Shown piece after piece: positions 27,086 to 36,137 of a stretch of 64,000 nucleotides of DNA. Origin of the DNA: Deltaproteobacteria bacterium (GTDB lineage Bacteria; Desulfobacterota; Syntrophorhabdia; Syntrophorhabdales; Syntrophorhabdaceae); contig JAKPCK010000109.1 of the NCBI GenBank assembly GCA_029553295.1, positions 16,755-80,754 of the forward strand, given 5' to 3'. The notes beneath the pieces were generated by a model. It searched no databases and was not told the origin of the DNA. It saw only the letters and a list, made by a program, of their open reading frames with translations. Each line of letters begins with the position of its first letter. Position 1 is the first letter of the stretch. Made by a program: the position numbers and the translations under genes.

Positions 27086-27389
27086 TAAAAAAAGCCCTTT
27101 ATTTGTAAAGGCATATATTATACTCCTTATAGTGCTGGTTCTATCTGGATGCAGCTATTTTAAGGGGACAAAAAAACAGGATGAAAAGGGCATGGAAAAC
27201 GCCTTAATATCTATGAACGAGGACCAGATTAGACAGAGATACGGAGAGCCTGATATGGTAAGCAAGACAACATCTGATACCATACTATGGACCTACAGGC
27301 CATCCTGGAAGATTATACCGGACAATAAGGACACCATGTATATAGAGTTTGATAAAGGAAGGGTAATAAAAGTCCTTAAGGTGAGGTGA
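27075..27389 (+). CDS. Small BamE/SmpA-like lipoprotein
   Basis: Starting at the ATG at 27075 gives a 104-residue lipoprotein with lipobox VLSGC (Cys26). The mature part has MNEDQIRQRYGEPDMV near residues 45-60 and ILWTYRP near 70, the pattern of the SmpA/OmlA (BamE) fold, a component of outer-membrane assembly. A longer start at 26916 would place a non-signal-like stretch before the lipobox and is less likely. There is no clear Shine-Dalgarno, and the start codon lies in a perfect inverted repeat. The assignment to BamE itself is tentative. Confidence 0.6.
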   Translation: MWKTKKSPLFVKAYIILLIVLVLSGCSYFKGTKKQDEKGMENALISMNEDQIRQRYGEPDMVSKTTSDTILWTYRPSWKIIPDNKDTMYIEFDKGRVIKVLKVR

Positions 27390-27392
27390 GAT

Positions 27393-27641
27393 ATGCTTTG
27401 TGAAAAGTGTCAGGCTGAGATAGAGACAGTAACATGTAATAAATGCGGTGAGGCCATAATACCCATTGGTAATTATTGCTATCTATGCGGGGCTGATTTG
27501 AGATTAAAAAGTAATGGAGAGGAAGGGGAAGATACAATAGACCTATCCAGCAGGATCCTCTGTAGCGACGGGACATGCATTGGTGTGGTAGAAAACGGGG
27601 TGTGCAAGCTATGCGGAAAGCCTTACATCCCGGAGACATAA
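27393..27641 (+). CDS. Small zinc-ribbon protein
   Basis: This 82-residue cytoplasmic-looking protein has paired cysteines: CEKCQ near residue 3, CNKCG near 15, CYLCG near 30, CSDGTC near 53 and CKLCG near 68. The CXXC spacing suggests two or more zinc ribbons of the double-zinc-ribbon type. GAGG lies 6 nt before the ATG. It begins 3 nt after the BamE-like gene and its end overlaps the next gene by 31 nt, so the genes probably share a transcript. No function is assigned. Confidence 0.7.
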   Translation: MLCEKCQAEIETVTCNKCGEAIIPIGNYCYLCGADLRLKSNGEEGEDTIDLSSRILCSDGTCIGVVENGVCKLCGKPYIPET

Positions 27642-28210
27642 AAAACACACGGGGATTTTGTCTTATAATACTTCTGGGGATTATCCTGTGCTCATGCACT
27701 ATAATCAAGCAGTTTAATGTCTACTCACAGGATATGGAGGAGGGGAAGAGATACCTAAAAAATCATGATTATGAGAGGGCAAGGCATCATTTTCAAGGGG
27801 CAAAGGCCCAGCTAAGTTACTATCTTCCCCTTGTATATCTGGCTTATATAGACTACAAGACTGAAAGGATGGATGATGCCATAAGGTGGATTGAAGAGGC
27901 AGAGAAGATAAAGGTAGCAGATGAGCATAACTTAAGGCTTCTCGGTTATAAGGCATTAATATTATTGAAAAAGGATAAAACAAAGGGGATGAAGGCATTA
28001 AAGGATTACATAGAAAACTATGAACATCTCTATCCCCTTCCCACAATTACAGATATTGTGATGATGAAAGACAGCGGAGATATAGATATGGCAAGGCTCG
28101 AAAGGCTTGTCATAGAACAGATTGATTTCTATGAAAACGGCATAGAGGAACTATTTTACACAGGGACAGGTCCCTTTGAAGGGATATACGGAATAAGGGG
28201 AGATTTATAG
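27611..28210 (+). CDS. Lipoprotein with TPR-like repeats
   Basis: With the start at 27611 the protein has 199 residues and a lipobox ILCSC ending at Cys29. The mature chain is helical; GKRYLKNHDYERARHHFQGAK near 50-70 and RMDDAIRWIEEAEKIK near 84-100 match TPR helices. It overlaps the zinc-ribbon gene by 31 nt and precedes ftsY by 6 nt. TPR lipoproteins often serve as assembly or scaffolding factors at the outer membrane. An upstream in-frame ATG at 27575 would disturb the signal peptide. Confidence 0.65.
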   Translation: MRKALHPGDIKNTRGFCLIILLGIILCSCTIIKQFNVYSQDMEEGKRYLKNHDYERARHHFQGAKAQLSYYLPLVYLAYIDYKTERMDDAIRWIEEAEKIKVADEHNLRLLGYKALILLKKDKTKGMKALKDYIENYEHLYPLPTITDIVMMKDSGDIDMARLERLVIEQIDFYENGIEELFYTGTGPFEGIYGIRGDL

Positions 28211-28216
28211 AGAGAT

Positions 28217-29131
28217 ATGGGACTATTGGATAAGATAAAAAACGGACTTACAAAGACAAGGGAACAGCTTATTACCCGCATAGAATGGATAGTTCAGGGT
28301 AAGCCCTTAAATGAGGATTCATTTGACGAGATAGAAGAGGCCCTGATTTTAGCGGATGCAGGGATTGAGACCGCAGAGATACTCATGACAAGGCTCAAGG
28401 AAAGGTGGAAGAGGGGTCATATAAAGACTACAGAGGACATAAAGAGGTGCATGGCAGAGGAGATAGAAAAGATACTCAAACCTGTTGAGTCACCCATGCC
28501 TATGGATGGTAAAAGGCCGTTCATAATATTGACGCTTGGTGTAAACGGGGTAGGAAAGACCACAACTATTGCAAAGATAGCAAAGATATTCTGTGATAAT
28601 GGTAAATCTGTGCTCCTCGGTGCATGCGATACATTCAGGGCAGCAGCCATTGAACAGCTCGAGGTGTGGGCAAAGAGGCTTAATATAGATGTTGTTAAAC
28701 ATAAAGAGGGTTCAGACCCCGCTGCTGTGGCATACGATTCAGTAAAGGCCTCTCTGGCAAGGGGTGTTGATGTATTGATCCTTGATACAGCAGGTAGGCT
28801 CCATACAAAGACTAATCTCATGGAGGAGATGAAGAAGATAAAGAGGGTAGTGAGCAAGGAGATAGATGGGGCACCTCAGGAGATACTCCTTGTTGTGGAT
28901 GCCACCAATGGTCAGAATGCCATTATCCAGGCCAAGACATTCAATGATGCATTAAATGTCACAGGCCTTGTAATAACAAAACTTGACGGCACTGCAAAGG
29001 GTGGGTTTATACTGCCCATTGCCCATAGCCTCAAGATACCCATAAGATACATAGGGGTAGGAGAAAAATTTGATGACCTGATCCCCTTTACTGCCAGCTA
29101 TTTCTCCCATGCCATGCTTGAAAATGGATAG
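28217..29131 (+). CDS. ftsY: Signal recognition particle receptor FtsY
   Basis: This 304-residue GTPase receives SRP-ribosome complexes at the membrane. The N domain occupies about residues 1-90; GTPase motifs are GVNGVGKTTTIAK near 110-122, DTFRAAAIEQL near 142-152, DTAGRLHT near 194-201 and TKLDGTAKGG near 254-263. The acidic A domain found in E. coli is absent, as in many bacteria, leaving a short NG form. Confidence 0.95.
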   Translation: MGLLDKIKNGLTKTREQLITRIEWIVQGKPLNEDSFDEIEEALILADAGIETAEILMTRLKERWKRGHIKTTEDIKRCMAEEIEKILKPVESPMPMDGKRPFIILTLGVNGVGKTTTIAKIAKIFCDNGKSVLLGACDTFRAAAIEQLEVWAKRLNIDVVKHKEGSDPAAVAYDSVKASLARGVDVLILDTAGRLHTKTNLMEEMKKIKRVVSKEIDGAPQEILLVVDATNGQNAIIQAKTFNDALNVTGLVITKLDGTAKGGFILPIAHSLKIPIRYIGVGEKFDDLIPFTASYFSHAMLENG

Positions 29132-30017
29132 CATCTCTCAAAAGATGCGTGTTTTTTTTAAAAAAGAGGATTTGCTCAGGCTTATTCTCATTCTGTTTTT
29201 TGTTACCCTGCTGGGTTATCCCCGAGCCCCATATGCCTGCACTGTGTGGGCGGTAGCTGGAGAAAAGGCAGATATAAAGGGGACGATTATTGGAAAAAAT
29301 AGGGACAACTCCCCTCACCTTATAACACGGATGAATTTTGTATCCCCTGAAAAAGGCCATAAGATATTCGGACTCTTTGATATAGAGGCAGACGGCTATA
29401 TTATAGGGGGGATAAATGACAAAGGCCTTGCTGTATTCAATGCCTCAGCAATGGGTGTCCCAAAGGAAAAAAGGCATGTGGCTACCGAGGATTTTACAGA
29501 GAGGCTATTGAAAACCTTTAACTCTGTAGATGATGTCCTGAAGAACCAAGATATGCTTTCCAGGAGTCACCCAGCCCTTTATATGCTTGCAGACCCATTC
29601 TTGATAGCCATGATAGAGGTGGCGCCGGAAGGCAGGATTGCAGTAAAAAAAACAGACAGCGGTGTATTGGCATTCACAAACCATTATATTGACACGGGTT
29701 TATCAGGGGAGAACAAGAATAGTACACCAGGTAGCAAAGAGAGGTTAAGGCGGATAGGCCATCTATTGTCCTTGAAAAATAAGGCTTTTAGCATAGAAGA
29801 CTTTATTGCCATAAGTGAGGACAGGGGTGGTGGGCCTGACTACTCCATATGGAGGACAGGCAGCTCACCAGAGAAGGTGCGTACCCTTGGAAGCCTTATT
29901 ATTGCCATCCCTGTTACAGGTCTACCGGAGGTTTATATAAAACTTGCCAATCCTGGGGAGGAAAATATTGTATTCAGGGGCAGACTGGATTTCTCCAGGA
30001 TGACAATTCAACCCTGA
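29124..30017 (+). CDS. Secreted Ntn hydrolase, acyl-coenzyme A:6-APA / C45 type
   Basis: This protein of about 297 residues has a signal sequence ending PYAC, and the cysteine (Cys39 from the ATG at 29124) is followed by TVWAV. NRDN follows near residue 60, and GGINDKGLAVFNAS near 92-105. In linear amide hydrolases of the C45 and related families the N-terminal Cys freed by processing is the nucleophile. Here signal peptidase could expose it directly. The start at 29124 overlaps the ftsY stop by 8 nt; starts at 29109 or 29145 are also possible and no strong ribosome site settles it. The amide substrate is unknown. Confidence 0.7.
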   Translation: MDSISQKMRVFFKKEDLLRLILILFFVTLLGYPRAPYACTVWAVAGEKADIKGTIIGKNRDNSPHLITRMNFVSPEKGHKIFGLFDIEADGYIIGGINDKGLAVFNASAMGVPKEKRHVATEDFTERLLKTFNSVDDVLKNQDMLSRSHPALYMLADPFLIAMIEVAPEGRIAVKKTDSGVLAFTNHYIDTGLSGENKNSTPGSKERLRRIGHLLSLKNKAFSIEDFIAISEDRGGGPDYSIWRTGSSPEKVRTLGSLIIAIPVTGLPEVYIKLANPGEENIVFRGRLDFSRMTIQP

Positions 30018-30203
30018 TTTTCAAAGATAAGTTTCCTGTCAATGAGAGGAGACAACCATCCATTTATTAATGCTTGAAACTTAAAACAATGTATAATAAC
30101 ATAAAGACATGATCTATAAACCCTGCCTCTAAACTGATTTTTTGGGATTATGTTTAGCCTGCGGCTAAAGAGGTGTGGTCAAATAAAGCTGGAGGTAGAA
30201 AAA

Positions 30204-30638
30204 ATGACCCATAAAGATTTTGGAAACTATGCAGGCAAGAGAAAGGACAGTGAATTAAATCAAAAGATTGCCGCCCGTGTCAAGGAAAAGGCTAAAAATA
30301 ACAGGATATCATGCGTCAATGCCCACAGCATATCAACCCAGATGAACATAAACCCTGATGAAGTGGGCAAGACCATTGACCTCCTTGAAATCAGGATAAT
30401 CGAATGTCAGCTAGGGCTTTTCGGGTATGAAAACAAGAAAAATATACCTGTTCTTTCAGAGGCAATAAACCCGGAGATTGAATCAGCCATTGCGTCATCC
30501 CTTGTTGACGGACGCCTGCCCTGTTTATCTGCATGGAATATATCGAAGAGATTCAATATTTCAAAACCTATTGTTACGGCAATATGTGAGGCAAAAAAGA
30601 TAAAGATAAGCTCATGCCAGCTCGGCGCATTCAAGTAA
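30204..30638 (+). CDS. Tandem HTH-like protein, unknown function
   Basis: The protein has 144 residues from the ATG at 30204, chosen because GGAGG lies 8 nt upstream; a start at 30150 is less likely. Two similar units are visible. The first has ISCVNAHSIS, then IIECQLGLFG near residues 36-76. The second has LPCLSAWNIS, then ISSCQLGAF near 104-144. Each looks like a small helix-turn-helix unit, so it probably binds DNA as an internal dimer. It precedes the DUF4384 and CHAT genes but is separated from them by 71 nt. Confidence 0.6.
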   Translation: MTHKDFGNYAGKRKDSELNQKIAARVKEKAKNNRISCVNAHSISTQMNINPDEVGKTIDLLEIRIIECQLGLFGYENKKNIPVLSEAINPEIESAIASSLVDGRLPCLSAWNISKRFNISKPIVTAICEAKKIKISSCQLGAFK

Positions 30639-30709
30639 AAAAAGAGTGGAGACTATAGGCTAAAGATTTTAACAATTTTAATAATGAGATACCTGTAAAA
30701 GGAGTATCC

Positions 30710-31582
30710 ATGAAAAACCATATTAGAAAAATCATCCCCTTTCTTTTGGTTGTAATCTTTACCCTCAGTTACAGACCCCTTTTTGCCTTGCCATCGAGTA
30801 TAGTAGAAGCCGAAGGCTATGCCTGTATGGGTGAGGACAGGACAAAGAGACAGACAGAGGAGGTGGCCCTTCAGGATGCAAAGAAAAGGGCTATTGAACA
30901 GGTATCAACCTATATACAGGCTGAGACGCAGGTGAAGGACTTTGCAGTGCAGAAGGATATTGTAAATGCCTATTCCAATGCAAGGGTAAGGATAATCGAT
31001 GCAAAAGGAAAATGGGATAGTGAACCCCCAAAGGTTGGAGACTGCTACAGGAACAAAATAAAGGCAGAGGTCATTCCTGATGAGGAGGCAATGAAGAGGG
31101 TATCTCAGAAAAAGCTCCTGGATGACCCTACTGCACCCCTTCATGTTCAGGTGTGGACAGAAAAGAAAGAATACAAATCCGGGGAGAGGATAAAGATCTA
31201 TATGAAAGGCAACAAGCCCTTTTATGCCAGATTAATTTACAGGCAGGTTGATGGCAGTCTTATCCAGATACTGCCAAACCCATACAGAAAGGAAAACTAT
31301 TTTCAGGGCGGGGTATTATATGAGATACCATCAGGCCCGGACAGGTTTGACCTTGAGGTAACACCACCTTTTGGAGAAGAAAACGTTATCCTTTATGCAA
31401 GCACAAACGAATTGGGTGAGATTGATCTTGAGCAGGCAGGCGGTGTGTATATTGTAAAGACTCTTTCAAAGGATATTGGGGAAAAGACAAGAGGTATTAA
31501 AATAGTGGGCAAGGCAGATAAAACTGCCGGAGAGTTTGTAGAAAGTGATGTGACGGTGGTAACAAAAGGCAACATGAAGTAA
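30710..31582 (+). CDS. Secreted DUF4384 protein
   Basis: This 290-residue protein has a signal peptide (about 1-27). Residues 30-140 resemble the LPP20/FlgT-type region (EGYACMG, VALQDAKKRAIEQV); residues about 145-260 match DUF4384 (VQVWTEKKEYKSGERIKIY, LIQILPNPYRKENYF). DUF4384 proteins often occur with caspase-fold peptidases, and here a CHAT-type protein follows 58 nt downstream, also exported. Co-transcription is likely. The biochemical role of the domain is unknown; it may be a scaffold or ligand-binding module. Confidence 0.75.
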   Translation: MKNHIRKIIPFLLVVIFTLSYRPLFALPSSIVEAEGYACMGEDRTKRQTEEVALQDAKKRAIEQVSTYIQAETQVKDFAVQKDIVNAYSNARVRIIDAKGKWDSEPPKVGDCYRNKIKAEVIPDEEAMKRVSQKKLLDDPTAPLHVQVWTEKKEYKSGERIKIYMKGNKPFYARLIYRQVDGSLIQILPNPYRKENYFQGGVLYEIPSGPDRFDLEVTPPFGEENVILYASTNELGEIDLEQAGGVYIVKTLSKDIGEKTRGIKIVGKADKTAGEFVESDVTVVTKGNMK

Positions 31583-31640
31583 AACCATCAATTTATTCTG
31601 AATTACCAATAGATATAGTGTGTAAGGAATAAAAAACACG

Positions 31641-34600
31641 ATGAATAAAAGACTGTTTTTTAAAACAATAATTTTCTATTTTAGCTTAATCTTGTTTGTG
31701 TTTTGTACCGCTCTTTTTGCCCAGCCAAAGAGTGAGGCAGAAAGATTATGGGAACTGGGAGAAAAGGCATATAATGGAGGCAGGTATAAAGAAGCAATTA
31801 TTTTTTATGAAAAGTCACTGTCTTTGTGCGGTAAAGATAATGAATGTACTTCTTCAAATCTCAACGGTATAGGCACTTCTTATGAGGCGCTGGGAGATGA
31901 TCTAAAGGCGCTTTCTTATTATGAAAGGGCATTGAATATTTCTCGAAAAACTAATAACAAAGATATTCTTGCCACAACACTTTTCAATGTTGGAGCAGTT
32001 TATTATCGTCAGGCAATAGATTACGAAAAGGCCTATACCTATCTTGATGAATCATCAAGGCTTTTTAAGGAACTTAATGATAAAAATAGTCTTGGTATTG
32101 TGTTACATTATCTAGGAAAGGTCTCTTCTCTCCTCGGAAAATACGAAAAGGCATTACAGAGTTTTAATGAAACATTAAAGATTGTAAAGGAACAGGGAAA
32201 TCAAAAGGCAATTGGCGCTAATCTTGCAAATATCGGAAGGGTTTATTCAAAACTTGGGCAATACGAAAAGTCAATTTCTTATTATGATGATGCGTTAAGA
32301 GTTGCAAGACAGGCAAAAGACTATGAAGGCATTTCTATAATATTAAGGGATTTAGGCGATGCTTATTCAGCACTCTATAAATTAGATAAAGCTCTTTCTA
32401 ATTATTTGGAAGCACTGAACATACAAAAAAGTAATAATTTTCAAGGTGAATTGCAAATTACATACAATAATCTCGGGGCATTTTATTCTGACCTAAATCA
32501 ATACGAAAAGGCTCTTTCAAATTATGAACAGGCACTTAAATTAGCAACGGAGAAAAATGACAAACCAATAATTGCAACCACGATGAATAATATAGGCCAT
32601 GTATATGCAAAAATGGGCAGGTCAGATAAGGCTATTATGTATTATGAGCGATCTCTTGAGATTGAAAGGAAACTGAAAAGACTGTCCTCTCTCAGTTATG
32701 TTTTGAATAACATAGGTATGGAGTTTTTAAGAGTAGGAAAATACAATGATGCCCTAAGATACCTCCAGGAGGCCCTTGAAATTGATAAAAAATTGAATAA
32801 TCCCCATCTAATGGAAATAAGGCTTAATAATATCGGTGCTGTATATCTAAGACAGAAAAAATTAAAAGAAGCAGAAAATATATTCCTTGAGAGAAGAAAA
32901 CTTGAGGCAAGGATTAAACCTAATAGACTTCTTCATCCAGGACTAATAGAAGTATATCTTCTAACAGGCAGATATGATGATGCCTTAAGGCTTGCCAAGG
33001 AAATACCACCTTCCTGGAGAGACAATCCAAATAGACACATCGAGTATTACACCCAGGTTGGGTTGGCGTTGAAAGGCAAAGGGGCTTTACAGGAATCAGC
33101 AATGAACTTAATGAATGCTATCAATTTAGTTGAAGATATGAGACAGTCCATAGTAGAAAAAGGACAATTTTTTGCAGGTGGTGGCTATTATGGGAGACTC
33201 ATACCATACAGGGCTATTACATCTGTCTTGGCCGAGATGGCTGAAAAAGGATCTAATCTTACTCCTGGAAGTAGAATAACTTTTGACCCGGGTGCTTCAT
33301 CATGGCAGGTTCGCGCAAGAAGAAGCGCTTTTAACTTCTCGTCTTTTGGTCAGAATTCCGCATCTGCTGCATTTTATTTTGCCGAGCTGACAAAGGCAAG
33401 AACACTTCTTGAGGCAATGGCAGGGGCTGCGAGAAAGACAACATCTGAAGAAATACCGAAGAATTTAAAAGAAGCAGAGGATAGAATCCTTCAGGAGCTT
33501 TCAAATATTGACAGCGGTTGGGACAGTGCATTGAAAAAAGGTGAGCAGGCAGTAAAAGAAATTCAGCAAAGAAGGGAAGGGCTTAAAAAACAACTTGACG
33601 AATTAATAGAGGTATTGAGGAAAAATTATCCAAGATATGCAGCACTTCATTATCCATTGCCTGTCAAGGCAGAAGATTTGCCGTTGAGACAGGGTGAGGT
33701 TTTGTTTGAATATGCAGTCACCGACGATGCAACCTATGTTTTTGTGTTAAAGAAGGGCGGAGTAAAAAGACTCATTAAAATACCATTAACGAGGGAATCC
33801 CTTGAAGAATCGGTAAAATCATTTATTGAACCCATGAATATAAAAAAGCCAGAAAAATTTTCAACAGATTTGGCAAAAAAGTTGTATGAAACTCTCCTTT
33901 CCGAACCATTAAAAGAGGTGAAAGAAGGCGAAAGTATAATCATAGTGCCTGATGGAATTTTGGGGTTATTGCCTTTTGAGGCACTCATTATAAAAGAAGG
34001 ATCAGGCATTAAAGATAGTATTTATATGGCCGATAAATACACAATCGCATATTATCATTCGGCAACCATTATGGCGCTACAGAGAATTTTAAAAGAAACA
34101 CCGCAAGAAAAGACTCTTTTCGCATTGGGTAATCCAGTTTTCACCAGAGATGACCCAAGGTACATTGCATGGACACAGGGAAAAAAGGTAATGCAGTTTC
34201 CAGATCTTAATCAGTATGCATTCAGGGGTCTTGCAATTAAGGCAAAATGGGGTGCAGTAATAGATAATGACCGTAAAGAAAAGATGATAGAATTTCCACC
34301 TCTACCGGAGACAGAAGAGGAAGTAAGAAAGATAGCAGATATAATGGGGATAAAACCTGAGCCACCACAGGTTTTACTTTTTGTAATGGCAAACGAAACA
34401 AACCTAAAAAATGCAGGTCTTGAAAAATATAGATACATCCATCTTGCAACACATGCATCTCTGCCTGGAATGGTGCAGGGAATTAATGAGCCATTTATTC
34501 TTCTTTCGCAGGTTGAAAATAGAGGTGATGATGGATTTTTGACATTAAGTGAAGTAACCAATATGAAACTTAATGCAGATATGGTTGTATTATCTGCATG

Positions 34601-34865
34601 TGTTACTGGAGTTGGAAAAGAAGTTGAAGGGGAAGGGGTTGTAAATTTTGCAAGGGCATTTCAGCAGGCAGGGGCAAAATCAGTTGTGGTAAGTCTGTGG
34701 GAGGTGGCAAGTGAACCTGCGGTAGAATATATGAAAATTTTTTATAGCCATTTAAAATCTGGCAAAAAACGGGCAGAAGCGCTGCAGTTAACACGGGGTG
34801 AGATAAAGATGAAATATCCAAACCCATTTTATTGGGCGGTGTTTATCATACACGGCGAATCATAA
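31641..34865 (+). CDS. Secreted TPR-CHAT protein (caspase-like)
   Basis: This 1074-residue protein has a signal peptide (about 1-27), roughly ten TPR units of about 40 residues from residue 35 to 440, a coiled-coil-like helical linker around 560-650, and a C-terminal CHAT domain (about 730-1074). The caspase-type dyad appears intact: His938 in LATHAS and Cys987 in LSACVTG. CHAT domains are peptidases of the caspase/separase clan. The gene reads visibly more AT-rich than its neighbours and uses codons such as GAA and AAA heavily, which suggests transfer. An exported CHAT protease with a DUF4384 partner would act in the periplasm; the target is unknown. Confidence 0.85.
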   Translation: MNKRLFFKTIIFYFSLILFVFCTALFAQPKSEAERLWELGEKAYNGGRYKEAIIFYEKSLSLCGKDNECTSSNLNGIGTSYEALGDDLKALSYYERALNISRKTNNKDILATTLFNVGAVYYRQAIDYEKAYTYLDESSRLFKELNDKNSLGIVLHYLGKVSSLLGKYEKALQSFNETLKIVKEQGNQKAIGANLANIGRVYSKLGQYEKSISYYDDALRVARQAKDYEGISIILRDLGDAYSALYKLDKALSNYLEALNIQKSNNFQGELQITYNNLGAFYSDLNQYEKALSNYEQALKLATEKNDKPIIATTMNNIGHVYAKMGRSDKAIMYYERSLEIERKLKRLSSLSYVLNNIGMEFLRVGKYNDALRYLQEALEIDKKLNNPHLMEIRLNNIGAVYLRQKKLKEAENIFLERRKLEARIKPNRLLHPGLIEVYLLTGRYDDALRLAKEIPPSWRDNPNRHIEYYTQVGLALKGKGALQESAMNLMNAINLVEDMRQSIVEKGQFFAGGGYYGRLIPYRAITSVLAEMAEKGSNLTPGSRITFDPGASSWQVRARRSAFNFSSFGQNSASAAFYFAELTKARTLLEAMAGAARKTTSEEIPKNLKEAEDRILQELSNIDSGWDSALKKGEQAVKEIQQRREGLKKQLDELIEVLRKNYPRYAALHYPLPVKAEDLPLRQGEVLFEYAVTDDATYVFVLKKGGVKRLIKIPLTRESLEESVKSFIEPMNIKKPEKFSTDLAKKLYETLLSEPLKEVKEGESIIIVPDGILGLLPFEALIIKEGSGIKDSIYMADKYTIAYYHSATIMALQRILKETPQEKTLFALGNPVFTRDDPRYIAWTQGKKVMQFPDLNQYAFRGLAIKAKWGAVIDNDRKEKMIEFPPLPETEEEVRKIADIMGIKPEPPQVLLFVMANETNLKNAGLEKYRYIHLATHASLPGMVQGINEPFILLSQVENRGDDGFLTLSEVTNMKLNADMVVLSACVTGVGKEVEGEGVVNFARAFQQAGAKSVVVSLWEVASEPAVEYMKIFYSHLKSGKKRAEALQLTRGEIKMKYPNPFYWAVFIIHGES

Positions 34866-35247
34866 TGAATATGTTTGACTCATCTTTGATGCTTAACGAG
34901 TAAAATTCTGAGAATTTTTATAATTAATTGTAAACGGCATGTTGCCCAAACTGTAATTGCTATGGTGTATAGATATCTCCAAATCTATTATTTGTTTAAA
35001 CCAAATGCCATGGCATTTAACCTTAAAAAAAGCAGCACTTATGATGAAATCACAGGAATGGTTTATAAAAAGAGGTCATAAAAGCACATATGAGATATTA
35101 AACACCTCCATATATGGGCTGTAATAACAAAAATAATGCTAATCAAACAGGTTGTGAAGGGAAAAATCATGGGTAATAGGGATTATGGGTAAGAGAATAA
35201 GCCCAATATGGCTATTGCCTACAAGGCATGAATACATGGAGGTATTT
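34866..35247. other. Non-coding region between the convergent CHAT and DppC genes
   Basis: This 382-nt gap has a weak hairpin after the CHAT stop (AAAATTCT at 34902-34909 facing AGAATTTT at 34911-34918, followed by TTA) that may act as terminator. Apart from a 39-codon frame without a ribosome site (35005-35124), nothing was recognised. Confidence 0.5.
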
Positions 35248-36084
35248 TCATAGGCCGCTGTATCTCCTCCTGGGATCAAATATATCCCTCAGTCCCTCGC
35301 CCAGGAGATTATAACCCATAACAGTAAGGAATATGGCAAGGCCTGGATAGAGACTAAGCCACCAGGCCACCTCTATATTGTCCTTTGCCTGGGTGAGGAT
35401 ATTTCCCCAGCTTGGTGTAGGCGGCTGGACACCTATACCAAGAAAGCTCAGTGCAGATTCTGTGAGTATTGCACCGCCTATACCAAGGGTAGCCACCACA
35501 TATACAGGCGTCAGTGAATTGGGAAGGACATGGTTGAATATAATCCTTTTTTCTGTAAAACCCTGGGCCTTTGCAGCAAGGACAAACTCCTTGTTTTTTA
35601 TGCTCAGTATCTCTGCCCTGACAAGACGGGCTATACCCATCCAGTTTGTAAGACCTATTACTATCATGATATTCCAGATGCTCGGCTCAAGAAGGGCAAT
35701 AACCGCCAGTATAAGAAAGAATGTGGGGAAGCACATCATCAAATCCACAAACCTCATAAAGACCTCGTCTATCATACCGCCGTAATACCCTGAAATTGCC
35801 CCTATTACAATACCTATCATAACCGCGATGCCTATTGATACAAAACCTACAAGTAGGGATATCCTGCTCCCATACATGACCCTTGAAAATACATCCCTCC
35901 CTAGGGTATCGGTCCCAAAGGGATGGGCAATAGAAGGCGGGGATAGTATTTGTTTCATATCAGGCTCCACAGGGTTGTGTGGCGATATGATAGGTGCAAG
36001 GAGTGCACTCAGAAACATGGGGATAAGTATAATGAGCCCGATTAAGGCAAGTTTGTGTCTTATTATGTTTCTTATCATACCCAT
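35248..36084 (-). CDS. dppC: ABC transporter permease, DppC/OppC family
   Basis: This 278-residue inner-membrane permease has the N-terminal HPFGTDTLGRDVFSR region near residues 50-64 typical of DppC, a coupling loop KEFVLAAKAQGFTEKRI near 163-179, and about six membrane segments. It is monocistronic here. A DppC subunit normally pairs with a DppB; the matching DppB and binding protein lie at 1639-4226, 31 kb away on the same strand. It could belong to that system or to another outside the window. Confidence 0.9.
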   Translation of the reverse strand: MGMIRNIIRHKLALIGLIILIPMFLSALLAPIISPHNPVEPDMKQILSPPSIAHPFGTDTLGRDVFSRVMYGSRISLLVGFVSIGIAVMIGIVIGAISGYYGGMIDEVFMRFVDLMMCFPTFFLILAVIALLEPSIWNIMIVIGLTNWMGIARLVRAEILSIKNKEFVLAAKAQGFTEKRIIFNHVLPNSLTPVYVVATLGIGGAILTESALSFLGIGVQPPTPSWGNILTQAKDNIEVAWWLSLYPGLAIFLTVMGYNLLGEGLRDIFDPRRRYSGL

Positions 36085-36137
36085 GATGTATTATATCCCG
36101 GCCAAAAGTCCTATAAAATCAACGGATAAGTCCTTTG

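Noticed and set aside
35005..35124. A 39-codon plus-strand open frame in the CHAT-DppC gap.
   Set aside because: There is no ribosome site or promoter, and no recognisable motif; the frame is short enough to occur by chance.
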